Assembly (NCBI GenBank): GCA_030041475.1
Contig: JASHNU010000075.1
Coordinates: forward strand, 16,902 to 80,901
DNA length: 64,000 nucleotides
From: Candidatus Sulfotelmatobacter sp.
GTDB taxonomy: Bacteria; Acidobacteriota; Terriglobia; Terriglobales; Acidobacteriaceae
Direction: 5' to 3'
In this document: positions 25,342-33,152 of the stretch, piece by piece
Numbering within the stretch: the first letter of the stretch is position 1
Layout: each line of letters begins with the position of its first letter
Made by a program: the position numbers and the translations under genes
Notes under the pieces: model-generated
Database searches by the model: none
What the model was told of the DNA's origin: nothing
What the model saw: the letters and a program-made list of their open reading frames with translations, nothing else

Positions 25342-27195
25342 TCAAACCGCCTCTTCCAGCAGGCAATCCGTCGGGTTCTTGTCGTCCCGCAAGCCGAGAA
25401 AAACCGGAGCGCGCAGCTTTGGGCCGGTGCCGGCAAGCTTGCCGGAAGTGATGCCGCCGGTCCATTCTGCGTATTCGACTTCCGCCACCAGCTCGGGTTT
25501 TACCCAAAACGTTTTGCGCAGGGCTTCGACCTCTCCGAAGAACGGATTCTTCTTCGTCTCCAGTTTCTTCAGCATCTGCCAGATTTCATCGAGCAGGTTT
25601 TGATCGAAGCCGGAGCCGACTTGCCCCACATGGATAAGCCGTTTTTCTTTGTCATACAGGCCGAGGACGAGCGAGCCGAAATGCGCGCGGCTTCCCTCGG
25701 GCTCGGTGTAGCCGCCGACTACGCACTCCACGCGATGGCGAATTTTGATCTTCAGCCACTCGCGGCTGCGGCGTTCTTCATAAATGCTGTGGCGTTTCTT
25801 CGCCAGAATTCCTTCCAGGCCCTTCTTTTTCGCGATCTCGAACAGGGCCTTGCCCTGGCGCTCGTAGTGATCGGAATAACGCAGCGCACCGCCTGCCGCC
25901 AGCACCGACGCCAGCTTTTTCTTGCGGTCTTCCAGCGGCACTTTCCGCCAGTCGTAGCCGTCGAGATACAGCAGGTCAAACGCGTAGTAAAGCACTGGAA
26001 CATCCGCATTCGCCGCCGCCCGCCGGCCTCCGGGGCGGAAGCCCGTGCGCTGCTGCATCAGGCTGAACGATGCCCGGCCTTCTTCATCGAGCGCGGCCAC
26101 TTCACCGTCGAGGATTGCATTCTTGGCCTCGATGAACTGCGGCAGATCTTTCAACTCCGGATATCGCGGCGTCAGGTCATTCTGATTTCGCGACACCAGA
26201 CGCGCCTTGCCATTCTCGATGAAGGTGATCGCCCGGTAGCCATCCCACTTGATTTCAAAAAGCCATTCTTCACCGTCAAAGGGCTCATCGACCGATTCGG
26301 CCAGCATGGGATGGATGGTCGTGGGCATGGGCCGCCTGACAGGGGTTGACGCGACCTCGGGAAAGCCTTTAACCACAGAGGGCACAGAAATCACGGAGGC
26401 CTTTGCCGATTCACCGTCAGACTTACCGATGGCCGGCGCGACTTTATTCTTGCGTGTCTTGTTTCCGTTGTGTTCCTCTGTGCCCTCGGTGGTTAGTTTT
26501 TTTTTCTTCTCCACGCGCGCGATCGCATCGGCCAGCCATGCCGCCTTCAGTTTTCCGCGTCCCGTGGGCCGGCTCTTCCACTCTCTGGATCCAGCATCTC
26601 CGGCAATTTCTTCCAGGGTACGGTTGGTCAGCACCGACGTGTCATAGCCTTCGATCTCATAGCCCTCGACAATGTACTGATCGTGCTTCTTGATCATCAG
26701 CCACTCTGTGCCCTTGCTGCCCGGTCGGCGGCCCTTCATCTTGACCAGAGCGAAATCTCCCCGGAGCCGCTTGCCGTGCAGACGAAACTTCAGGTCTCCC
26801 TTGGCCAGCATCGCGGCTGCGTCCTTTTCTGTCCCCGGCAGATATTTGCCGTCCTTTTGCACCGGCGAGAGCGGCTCCCACGTGCCCACATCCCACACCA
26901 GCACCGTGCCCGCCCCGTAATTGTTCTCGGGAATGTTGCCCTCGAAATCGAAATAAGAAACCGGATGATCCTCGACCTGCATGGCCAGCCGCTTGTCGGC
27001 GGGATCGAGCGACGGCCCTTTGGGCACGGCCCACGACTTCAACACTCCTTTCATTTCTAGGCGGAAGTCATAGTGCAGGCGCGTGGCGTCGTGCATCTGC
27101 ACCACGAAGCGGTCCCCCGGCTGGCTCGCCACTTCCGGCGGAGGCTCCGGCGTCTCCTCGAACCGCCGCTTCCGTTTGTACTCTTCGAGTGCCAT
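25342..27195 (-). CDS. ligD: ATP-dependent DNA ligase LigD (phosphoesterase + ligase domains)
   Basis: A 617-residue bacterial NHEJ-type ligase. N-terminal 3'-phosphoesterase domain about 20-190: 'QMHDATRLHYDFRLEMKGVLKSWAVPKGPSLDP', 'DHPVSYFDFEG', 'NNYGAGTV'. ATP-dependent ligase core about 290-600 with adenylated Lys K316 in 'EIKWDGYRA', 'AILDGEVAALD', 'EGILAKKRHSIYEERRSREWLKIKI'. The polymerase/primase domain of full LigD is absent and Ku is not in the window. Oddity: the linker (about 233-276) is encoded by an inverted pair of a dispersed repeat (26370-26495). Confidence 0.93.
   Translation of the reverse strand: MALEEYKRKRRFEETPEPPPEVASQPGDRFVVQMHDATRLHYDFRLEMKGVLKSWAVPKGPSLDPADKRLAMQVEDHPVSYFDFEGNIPENNYGAGTVLVWDVGTWEPLSPVQKDGKYLPGTEKDAAAMLAKGDLKFRLHGKRLRGDFALVKMKGRRPGSKGTEWLMIKKHDQYIVEGYEIEGYDTSVLTNRTLEEIAGDAGSREWKSRPTGRGKLKAAWLADAIARVEKKKKLTTEGTEEHNGNKTRKNKVAPAIGKSDGESAKASVISVPSVVKGFPEVASTPVRRPMPTTIHPMLAESVDEPFDGEEWLFEIKWDGYRAITFIENGKARLVSRNQNDLTPRYPELKDLPQFIEAKNAILDGEVAALDEEGRASFSLMQQRTGFRPGGRRAAANADVPVLYYAFDLLYLDGYDWRKVPLEDRKKKLASVLAAGGALRYSDHYERQGKALFEIAKKKGLEGILAKKRHSIYEERRSREWLKIKIRHRVECVVGGYTEPEGSRAHFGSLVLGLYDKEKRLIHVGQVGSGFDQNLLDEIWQMLKKLETKKNPFFGEVEALRKTFWVKPELVAEVEYAEWTGGITSGKLAGTGPKLRAPVFLGLRDDKNPTDCLLEEAV
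26370..26495. repeat. Inverted pair of dispersed repeats inside ligD
   Basis: TAACCACAGAGGGCACAGA at 26370-26388 is matched in inverted orientation by 26477-26495 (18 of 19). The same 'TTAACCACAAAGGACAC' style recurs on the minus strand at about 28577-28592 in the intergenic DNA before the Nudix gene. The element is read in frame as the linker of LigD. Confidence 0.75.
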
Positions 27196-27445
27196 ACGAA
27201 TTGCGTCCTATAAAGCTGCACCCTCAGTTTGGTGCGAAACTGCTTTGGGCAGGGCGCTTGTTCCCCAATCTTGTTACGAAAAACGGAATTCCCCAGAGCA
27301 CTCTACTCGCCGTACGGATTTGGAGTAAAGTCCTCATCCGTCAGGCTCACCTGTTCTCCAGATCAACAACAAGGGCCCATCCCAGACAGATCTCAAGTCG
27401 TTTGCTCGAATGGCGCGCACCCTCTGTCTACTCCGGGAGGACACC

Positions 27446-28378
27446 ATGAATGGTTTGTTCAGCTCCACCATCCTCGACGTGGCCGTCGGCCTCATCTTTG
27501 TCTATCTGCTCCTTGCCATCATTTGCACCACGATCAATGAGTGGTTCGCTGGCATGTTCAGTTTGCGCGCCAAGAACCTGCAATCCGCTATCGAGCAATT
27601 GCTCGACGGACAAACTGGCGTAAACGCGGCCGCCGATACGAACTGGTTTCTGACGCAATTCTATGCACATCCCTTAATTGCCGGGATGCATAAGGGCGGA
27701 GTCTCCGGCAAAGGCCACCCAGCCTATCTCCCCTCCCGCACCTTTGCCACCGCCATTTTGGACATCGTCACCCCCGCCCAACCGGCTGCAATCGACTTTC
27801 AGGCGTTAGAAACCGGAGTTAACGGCCTTCCGAATGGCGATGTGAAGAAAGCTCTGCTCGCGTTGATCCAAAATGCCGACAAAGATATTACAAAGGCGGA
27901 GAAGAACATCGAAACCTGGTTCGACGACACCATGCAGCGCGTGGGCGGTTGGTACAAACTCGAAAGGCAGGTATGGATTGTCGGCATTGCAACGGTGCTC
28001 ACCTTGGCGGCGAATGCCGACACTCTCCGCATGACTCGCGTGCTTTGGCGCAATCCCACGCAACGGGCTCAAATCGTTGAGGCCGTCAAGGCCCGCGCGG
28101 GACAATCCAATGGCAACAGCAGCAACCCTACGACTGCCGAGTTGAAGGATTTGGACTACCTTCTCGGCTGGGGGAACGACAACAAGACCGCTCCTGAATC
28201 CGATAATTGCTGGTTGCGCTGGGCGCTACGCGTGCTCGGCTGGTTCCTGACGATCGTCGCAGTCTCTCTCGGGGCGCCGTTCTGGTTCGATTTGCTCAAC
28301 AAGATTGTTAACCTGCGCAACGCCGGGCCAAAGCCCAAAACCAGCCAGCAGCAATCGGAGGCCTCCGCAACCGGCTAA
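27446..28378 (+). CDS. Membrane protein of unknown function
   Basis: A 310-residue protein with one N-terminal membrane helix (TILDVAVGLIFVYLLLAIICTT, residues 7-28) followed by 'NEWFAGMFSLRAKNLQSAIEQLLDG', a long soluble part, a middle hydrophobic stretch (VWIVGIATVLTLAANADTL) and a C-terminal helix (LRVLGWFLTIVAVSLGAPFWFDLL). The layout recalls conserved unannotated proteins from many phyla, but I cannot name a function. ATG 27446 has GGGAGG 5 nt upstream and is preferred over 27410. Confidence 0.75.
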   Translation: MNGLFSSTILDVAVGLIFVYLLLAIICTTINEWFAGMFSLRAKNLQSAIEQLLDGQTGVNAAADTNWFLTQFYAHPLIAGMHKGGVSGKGHPAYLPSRTFATAILDIVTPAQPAAIDFQALETGVNGLPNGDVKKALLALIQNADKDITKAEKNIETWFDDTMQRVGGWYKLERQVWIVGIATVLTLAANADTLRMTRVLWRNPTQRAQIVEAVKARAGQSNGNSSNPTTAELKDLDYLLGWGNDNKTAPESDNCWLRWALRVLGWFLTIVAVSLGAPFWFDLLNKIVNLRNAGPKPKTSQQQSEASATG

Positions 28379-28425
28379 GAGCATCGCTGGTCTTGGCGGC
28401 CAGAAACCGACTCATAATGGGTATG

Positions 28426-28592
28426 GGAAGGGCACGGCTTCCAGCCGTGCTGCTCCGCGCCGCTAGGAATGCGGGCTTCAGCCCCTGCGGTACCCGAAAA
28501 TTCTGGGCTCCAATTCGCTCATGAGCTAGGCTCTGGCCCTCGCACGACACGCGAGGTTTTCCTCGTGTAACCTCGTGTCCTTTGTGGTTAAA
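28426..28592. repeat. Cluster of dispersed palindromes before the Nudix gene
   Basis: GCACGGCT-TCC-AGCCGTGC at 28432-28450 is the second copy of the GGGAAGGGCACGGCTT family (first at 15850). GGGCTTCAGCCC at about 28473-28484 is a further palindrome, and 'cctcgtgtcctttgtggttaa' at the right end is the same repeat found inside ligD. The cluster reaches to about 13 nt before the Nudix start codon. Confidence 0.6.
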
Positions 28593-28604
28593 TCCGCTCC
28601 TGAC

Positions 28605-29075
28605 ATGAACCGCGAATTCCCAGAGCACCCGCTGGTCGGCGTAGGCGCCATTATTGTCGAGAAAGATCGCGATGGAAAAGATCGCGTCGTCCTGGTCAAG
28701 CGCGCTCACCCGCCGATTCAGGGCCAATGGTCCATCCCTGGAGGCGTTCTCGAAGTCGGCGAACTGGTCCGCGATGCCGCAGTGCGCGAGGCCCGCGAAG
28801 AAACCGGGCTCATCGTCGAGGCCAGCGATCTGCTCGGCGTCTACGATCGCGTTTTATACGATGCCGAAAAGCGCGTGCAGTACCACTATGTTTTGATTGA
28901 TTTCCTCTGCCGCCCGGTGGGAGGAAAACTGCTGGCGGCCAGTGACGCCACCGAAGTCCGCTGGTTCACTCGCGACGAACTTCCCGCGCTGAACCTGGCC
29001 GAAGACACGCAGGACGTAATCCAGAAAGGATTCGAAAAACTGAAGGGCTTAGGCAGGGCAGGATCACCCGGCTAG
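28605..29075 (+). CDS. Nudix hydrolase
   Basis: A 156-residue pyrophosphohydrolase with a complete Nudix box from residue 47 (GGVLEVGELVRDAAVREARE plus ETGLIV). The fold begins 'HPLVGVGAIIVEKDRDGKDRVVLVKRAHPPIQGQWSIPGG'. Its substrate could be an ADP-sugar or an oxidised nucleotide; sequence alone does not say. ATG 28605 is preferred over an upstream in-frame GTG inside a repeat. Its stop codon overlaps the stop of the convergent cache-domain gene. Confidence 0.9.
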   Translation: MNREFPEHPLVGVGAIIVEKDRDGKDRVVLVKRAHPPIQGQWSIPGGVLEVGELVRDAAVREAREETGLIVEASDLLGVYDRVLYDAEKRVQYHYVLIDFLCRPVGGKLLAASDATEVRWFTRDELPALNLAEDTQDVIQKGFEKLKGLGRAGSPG

Positions 29076-29599
29076 TTCGGTATGTTCGGTGCGCTCAGCT
29101 TCGAGAGATCGGCGATCGTGGCGGCGTCGTCAAAGATACCGGCGGACACCACATAAGGCGTTCCTGCGGCCCCCAAGGCGAAGCTGATCTTGCGCGAGGG
29201 CTCTGTCTCGCCGGGCTTCATCCAGGAGTATTCAATCCAGGTGCCGGAGGGCTTCCGGGCCTCGTTGCAAAACTGAGCCGGATTCGGGTAGAGATTCTTG
29301 GCCTTCACGTCCTTCACTGACGCCAGCGGCGTGCCGATCAAATCCGGCCTTAAAGGATGAGCCGCGGTGACTTTCTTGTCACAGTCGAGAACAAAGATGT
29401 AGGTGTCCGCCCATATCCACGGGCTGGGCCTTTTGTTGAACTGCGTTACGTCGCCGGTCTTCGACAGGGCAGCGGCGGCTTCCCGAACTTTGGCGATAAC
29501 TTGCTGCGCGGTCGCTTTCTCCTGCCCAATCGCGATACCCGGCAGCGTGGCGATGCATAGAGCCGCTAGAAGTACGATAGCTCCCACCCTCCGTCTCAC
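29072..29599 (-). CDS. Secreted single-cache-domain protein
   Basis: A 175-residue protein with a Sec signal peptide (RRRVGAIVLLAALCIATLPGIAIG) and a cache_2-type sensor domain: 'AKVREAAAALSKTG', 'WADTYIFVLDCDKKVTAAHPLRPDLIGTPLASVKD', 'GTWIEYSWMKPGE', 'KISFALGAAGTPYVVSAGIFDD'. Stand-alone secreted cache proteins bind small ligands; the ligand is unknown. GTG 29599 is chosen because AGGGAGG lies 6 nt upstream; the open frame reaches 29815 but that part has no coding character. Confidence 0.8.
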   Translation of the reverse strand: MRRRVGAIVLLAALCIATLPGIAIGQEKATAQQVIAKVREAAAALSKTGDVTQFNKRPSPWIWADTYIFVLDCDKKVTAAHPLRPDLIGTPLASVKDVKAKNLYPNPAQFCNEARKPSGTWIEYSWMKPGETEPSRKISFALGAAGTPYVVSAGIFDDAATIADLSKLSAPNIPN

Positions 29600-29807
29600 T
29601 ATGGCCCTCCCTTGAGTGACAGCAAAAAGTAAGTGCAACAGCATACGCCCTTGCCCAGACGGCCAACAATTGTTTTTGTGATGCCCGCGATCAGCGACTT
29701 CGTTGCCAGCAGTTGAATTTGAATCCAGATGGTCGGGGTCAGAGTCGTCGTGGCAAGGGCCTCGCAGGGCTAGAATGTGCGGGAAAGCGAGATAACGGGA
29801 GGGCCTG

Positions 29808-30278
29808 ATGCGCACGCGCTCGTCGAATCGACGTATCGTCGCAGTAGCCTGTTCGTTACTGTTGTTCGGCAGTCAGGCGTCCACAGGGAGGGTTTCCATG
29901 GGGCAAAGTGGGCAATCACAAACCGAAGCCACGCGAAAGACGATTGAGGCCTTCAACGAAGTCTTCAACCGCCATGACGCGGATGGATTGGCGGCGCTCG
30001 TGACCGACGATACCGTCTTCGAAGATACGTCGCCTGCACCGGACGGGAAACGTATCGAGGGAAAAGCCGCCGTGGTCGAATTCTGGCGCAGTTGGTTCGT
30101 CCGCAATGCCGACGCCCGGTTCGACGCGGAGGAGGTCGTCGTAAGCGGGAATCGAGCGACAGTCCTGTGGGTTTATCGCAAAATGCGCAACGGCCAGCCC
30201 TGGCACCTGCGCGGCGTCGACATCTTTACCGTGCGCGAGGGAAAAGTCGCGGCCAAGCTCGCGTATGTGAAAGGCTGA
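29808..30278 (+). CDS. Secreted NTF2-like (SnoaL-type) protein
   Basis: A 156-residue protein with a probable signal peptide (MRTRSSNRRIVAVACSLLLFGSQA) and an NTF2-like fold: 'TIEAFNEVFNRHDADGLAALVTDDTVFED', 'GKAAVVEFWRSWF', 'GNRATVLWVYRKM', 'WHLRGVDIFTVREGKVAAKLAYVKG'. Families of this fold are ketosteroid isomerase-like or simply ligand-binding; activity unknown. Divergent from the cache-domain gene. Confidence 0.8.
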   Translation: MRTRSSNRRIVAVACSLLLFGSQASTGRVSMGQSGQSQTEATRKTIEAFNEVFNRHDADGLAALVTDDTVFEDTSPAPDGKRIEGKAAVVEFWRSWFVRNADARFDAEEVVVSGNRATVLWVYRKMRNGQPWHLRGVDIFTVREGKVAAKLAYVKG

Positions 30279-30305
30279 TACCCATGATCATTAATTGTGC
30301 AGGAG

Positions 30306-31031
30306 CTAAGGCAGCCGACTCGATGATTCGTCCGGCCCAGGCGTACCATCATCCTCCCATTCGACGTCACAAGAATGGCAGCGCCAGGCGCGGCGCCGCA
30401 AAGGAACCGGAACGCCAAAGTATGCGGTGACATACGCAACAGGCTTATTCAGCTCCTGGAAAGAGACATCAAGTGATTGGCAGTTCGGGCATCGCGGTTG
30501 CTGATAGTCCCCTGTGCCAAGCGCATCAAAGCTCTCGGGAATCGGCTGGCTGAGGATTTCGGTGGCTGCCTCGGCGTCTTCCCGCGCGACTTCCAGCTTC
30601 ACACCGCCCATCAGGTTTGACCAGAACCAGTCCAACCGCACCACATTGTCGTCGACCAGGACGCTCTCAATGCCTGCCGAGTCCAGGCTTCCTTTTGCCA
30701 GCAGCGCCTCTGGCAGATCGCGAAATTGGCGGAGGGTGACCATGTCGCGCAACTCCAGCTCGCCATCGGCAGCGGAGAATTCTTCTTTGGGAGGATCGGG
30801 CGGCGGTGGATCACCTGGTTTTGGAGGCGGCTCTTCCCTAACAATTACCGGACGCTGCTCGACGAATCCCGGCGAAAGGCCTCTTCTGGCCAACTCGGCA
30901 CGCAAGGCCTCGCGGGCGAGCTCGGTGAGTTCGTACGCCTCGGCAGCGACTTTCTCCAGTTCCCCGTCCAGCTGCCCGGCGTAGAACTCGGCCAGCCGTC
31001 GCCGCTCCTCCTTGGGGTCAATCAGCGCCAT
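30306..31031 (-). CDS. DUF2007-type protein with C-terminal zinc ribbon
   Basis: A 241-residue soluble protein. An N-terminal helical region (KEERRRLAEFYAGQLDGELEKVA) is followed by a Pro-rich linker. A DUF2007-like domain at about 95-165 includes 'FRDLPEALLAKGSLDSAGIESVLVDDN' and 'GGVKLEVAREDAEAATEIL'. A zinc ribbon follows (CPNC at about 182-185 and CHSC at about 218-221). Function unknown. ATG start with GGAG just upstream. Confidence 0.8.
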   Translation of the reverse strand: MALIDPKEERRRLAEFYAGQLDGELEKVAAEAYELTELAREALRAELARRGLSPGFVEQRPVIVREEPPPKPGDPPPPDPPKEEFSAADGELELRDMVTLRQFRDLPEALLAKGSLDSAGIESVLVDDNVVRLDWFWSNLMGGVKLEVAREDAEAATEILSQPIPESFDALGTGDYQQPRCPNCQSLDVSFQELNKPVAYVTAYFGVPVPLRRRAWRCHSCDVEWEDDGTPGPDESSSRLP

Positions 31032-31108
31032 GGGAGGAGATCATACCTCGGAAAAGATGTTGGGGTGTATCCGTCAAGATCGGCGTCAATCCGCGGATAA
31101 GTTCACCC

Positions 31109-31150
31109 AAACGCAGAACGGCCCGCGGACTCATTCGAGCCTGCGGGCCG
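31109..31150 (-). terminator. Terminator-like hairpin at the end of the small RNA
   Basis: Stem CGGCCCGC/GCGGGCCG (31143-31150 with 31119-31126) with an inner GGCTC/GAGTC helix, a bulge and a GAAT loop. On the minus strand it is followed by TTCTGCGTTT, a modest T-rich tail. No other minus-strand gene ends here. Confidence 0.5.
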
Positions 31151-31384
31151 CCCGGTGGACTGTTTGGGATTGACCAAGAGGTGGTCACTCTACGTGGCCT
31201 CTCAACGGCGACTCCGGGTTTCGTCTTTTGGACGACCTGACCGACCTGCGCCAGGCGGAAACAATCCTTTACTCACCGGTAGTGTGCGGGCTGTAGCTCC
31301 GGCGCATACGCTGTCCCATTTCTCGCGTTCTTTGCGAGAAGTGGGGGCGTTCCGCGCCCGAAGCCCCGCTTAGAGCGACCTGCT

Positions 31385-31447
31385 CTAAGTCTCAGCCACC
31401 TCACCTGGTCTTTGGGTACTTCTACTACTGCCTTCAGAACTTGTCAT
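31385..31447 (-). CDS. 20-codon ORF with near-perfect Shine-Dalgarno
   Basis: ATG at 31447, stop TAG at 31385-31387. The peptide is rich in Ser, Thr, Glu and Arg (starts MTSSEGSSRS) with no hydrophobic stretch. It is preceded 7 nt upstream by AAAGGAGG (31455-31462), the strongest ribosome site in the window. The stop codon lies inside the perfect hairpin 31369-31389. It could be a true small protein, a leader peptide, or the translated part of a dual-function RNA. Confidence 0.4.
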   Translation of the reverse strand: MTSSEGSSRSTQRPGEVAET

Positions 31448-31477
31448 CAGACCACCTCCTTTCCGGTGTACGCGCAG

Positions 31478-31505
31478 ATTAGTATGAAACAAGCCACGGC
31501 GTCAA
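31478..31505 (-). promoter_or_regulatory. Promoter-like sequence for the small RNA
   Basis: On the minus strand TTGACG (31505-31500) and TACTAAT (31484-31478) are separated by 15-16 nt, giving a start near 31471. The spacing is a little short. The PQQ-dehydrogenase stop at 31560 lies just upstream, so read-through is the alternative source of the transcript. Confidence 0.4.
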
Positions 31506-31559
31506 TCGCGCGAACGTGGCGTACCACCAGAAGTAACAGGCAAAAGTAACAGGGCCGAA

Positions 31560-33149
31560 CTAGGGCAGTCCGAACGCATAGATTGCGCTCCCAGCCGCAA
31601 TCGCCACATATTCTTTTCCGTCGACCGCGAAAGCCATGGGCGCGGCATAGACGGCGCCGCCCATCTGGAAATGCCACAGGGGCCGGAGCGTCTTGTCCTG
31701 AAAGGCAATAAAGTTGCCCTCCGCGTCCCCGCTGAACACCAGGCCGCCCGCGGTCGACAGCACGCCCGACCATGTTGGCGAGGTGTGCTGAAATTTTTCT
31801 TTCACCTCGCCAGTCGCGGGATCGATTGCTTTCAAAAATCCGAAATAAGGTTCGGCTTCCTCCGAGGGAAAATACGCGCTGCCGTAAAATGCGTGTCCCG
31901 CCTCATAGGGCTGCGGAGCGGTTGAGAAGGTGTCACACTGATCGCGCGCCGTGACGTAAAACCACTCCGTCACAGGATCGTAGGTCGGCGACATGAAATT
32001 CGTCGTGCCGAGCGCGCCCGGACACACTGTGTGTCCCTCCAGTGTCGGTGATGCGTTCTTGTTCGCGATCGGTCGCCCCTCTGCATCTCTTGTGTCGCTC
32101 CATGTTTGCTTGCCATAAGCGGTCGCCGAGATCAGCTTTCCCGTCTCGCGATCAAGCAGGTAGAAAAATCCGTTGCGATTGGCCTGCGCGATGAGCTTCT
32201 TGCCACTGGCGTCGATAATCACCGGAACCTGGGTCGCATCCCAGTCGTGTTCGTCGTGCCTGGTGAACTGGAAATACCAGTTCAGCTTGCCGGTGTCGGC
32301 GTTAATCGCGAGCAGGGAATTGCTGTACAAATTGTCGCCGGCGCGACCCTCGCCACGATTTGACGGCGATGGATTCCCCGTCGGCCAGAAAATCTGGTTC
32401 GTCGCCGGATCGTAAGTACCTGTGTTCCACGCCGGCGCGCCGCCAACTTTCCACGAATCACCCTCCCAGGTTTCATGTCCCGGCTCACCCGGCCCGGGCA
32501 CGGTGTAGAAGCGCCATTTGCGCTTGCCGGTGTCGGCGTCGTAGGCGTCGATGAATCCGCGCACGCCATATTCACCGCCGGAGATGCCGATCACGATCAG
32601 ATTGTTCACCGCCAGCGGCGCTACGGTGAAACTGTGTCCCGTACGATAGTCGGCTGCAGTCACATCCCAGACGACGGCGCCGGTCTTGGCGTCGAGTGCG
32701 ATCACGTGCGCATCGAGCGTTCCGAGAAAAACTTTGTCGCCGAGGATCGCCAGTCCGCGATTCACGCGTCCGCAGCACGGGCGAATGTCTGCCGGAATTT
32801 GCCGCTGATACATCCAGATCGGCCGTCCCGTGCGCGCGTCGAGTGCGAAGGCACGGTCATCCTGCGCGGTCGCATACATAATTCCGTCCACGACCAGCGG
32901 CGTAGTTTCGAGCTTGCCCGTCGCGGCGGTTTGATACACCCACCTGGCCACAAGCGAATGCACATTGCCAAGATTGATCTGATCGAGCTTGCTGAAACGC
33001 TTCCCGGAGTAGTCGCCCGAGTAAGTCAGCCAGTTCTGGGGCTCTTTGGCCGCATTCACCAGCCGCTCAAACGTGACCTGTGCGTGGGAAACGACTCCGA
33101 TGCCGTAGATCATGGCACCAAGTGTAGCGATCGCAAACGCTCTAGCCAC
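31560..33149 (-). CDS. PQQ-dependent (quinoprotein) dehydrogenase
   Basis: A periplasmic eight-bladed propeller enzyme oxidising alcohols or sugars with pyrroloquinoline quinone, about 529 residues. Features: signal peptide (ARAFAIATLGAMIYGIGVVSHA), 'NWLTYSGDYSGKRFSKLDQIN', the adjacent Cys pair (C125-C126, 'RPCCGRVNRGLAI') seen in quinoprotein alcohol dehydrogenases, and repeated blade motifs (FALDARTGRPIWMYQ; VIALDAKTGAVVWD; LLAINADTGKLNWYFQ; FLKAIDPATGEVKEKF). No haem site of its own; electrons probably go to the cytochrome c encoded just upstream. The frame stays open to 33293 through a repeat element, so the GTG at 33149 that gives a proper signal peptide is preferred, without a clear ribosome site. 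No pqq biosynthesis genes here. Confidence 0.88.
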   Translation of the reverse strand: MARAFAIATLGAMIYGIGVVSHAQVTFERLVNAAKEPQNWLTYSGDYSGKRFSKLDQINLGNVHSLVARWVYQTAATGKLETTPLVVDGIMYATAQDDRAFALDARTGRPIWMYQRQIPADIRPCCGRVNRGLAILGDKVFLGTLDAHVIALDAKTGAVVWDVTAADYRTGHSFTVAPLAVNNLIVIGISGGEYGVRGFIDAYDADTGKRKWRFYTVPGPGEPGHETWEGDSWKVGGAPAWNTGTYDPATNQIFWPTGNPSPSNRGEGRAGDNLYSNSLLAINADTGKLNWYFQFTRHDEHDWDATQVPVIIDASGKKLIAQANRNGFFYLLDRETGKLISATAYGKQTWSDTRDAEGRPIANKNASPTLEGHTVCPGALGTTNFMSPTYDPVTEWFYVTARDQCDTFSTAPQPYEAGHAFYGSAYFPSEEAEPYFGFLKAIDPATGEVKEKFQHTSPTWSGVLSTAGGLVFSGDAEGNFIAFQDKTLRPLWHFQMGGAVYAAPMAFAVDGKEYVAIAAGSAIYAFGLP

Positions 33150-33152
33150 TCG

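Larger units (their letters stand above)
31109..31471 (-). ncRNA. Candidate structured small RNA, possibly dual-function
   Basis: Proposed transcript of about 360 nt from a promoter-like site (31478-31505) to a terminator-like stem. Perfect hairpins seen: 31369-31389 (8 bp, CTTAGAGC/GCTCTAAG), 31320-31340 (7 bp, TTCTCGC/GCGAGAA), 31171-31187 (6 bp, TGACCA/TGGTCA) and 31119-31150 (8 bp, with an inner 5-bp extension). A TGGTCT/AGACCA pairing (31449-31454 with 31406-31411) abuts the ribosome site of a 20-codon ORF. I do not recognise an RNA family; RNase P, tmRNA, 6S and SRP signatures were looked for and not found. Whether the RNA, the peptide, or both are the product is unknown. Confidence 0.5.

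Noticed and set aside
31385..31447. PqqA peptide for PQQ synthesis, suggested by the adjacent PQQ dehydrogenase
   Set aside because: PqqA has a conserved Glu-x3-Tyr; the 20-residue peptide has no Tyr, and no other pqq genes are near.
31109..31471. RNase P RNA, tmRNA, 6S RNA or SRP RNA
   Set aside because: Hallmark sequences (for example GAGGAAAGTCC for RNase P or the tmRNA 3' end) are not present on either strand.
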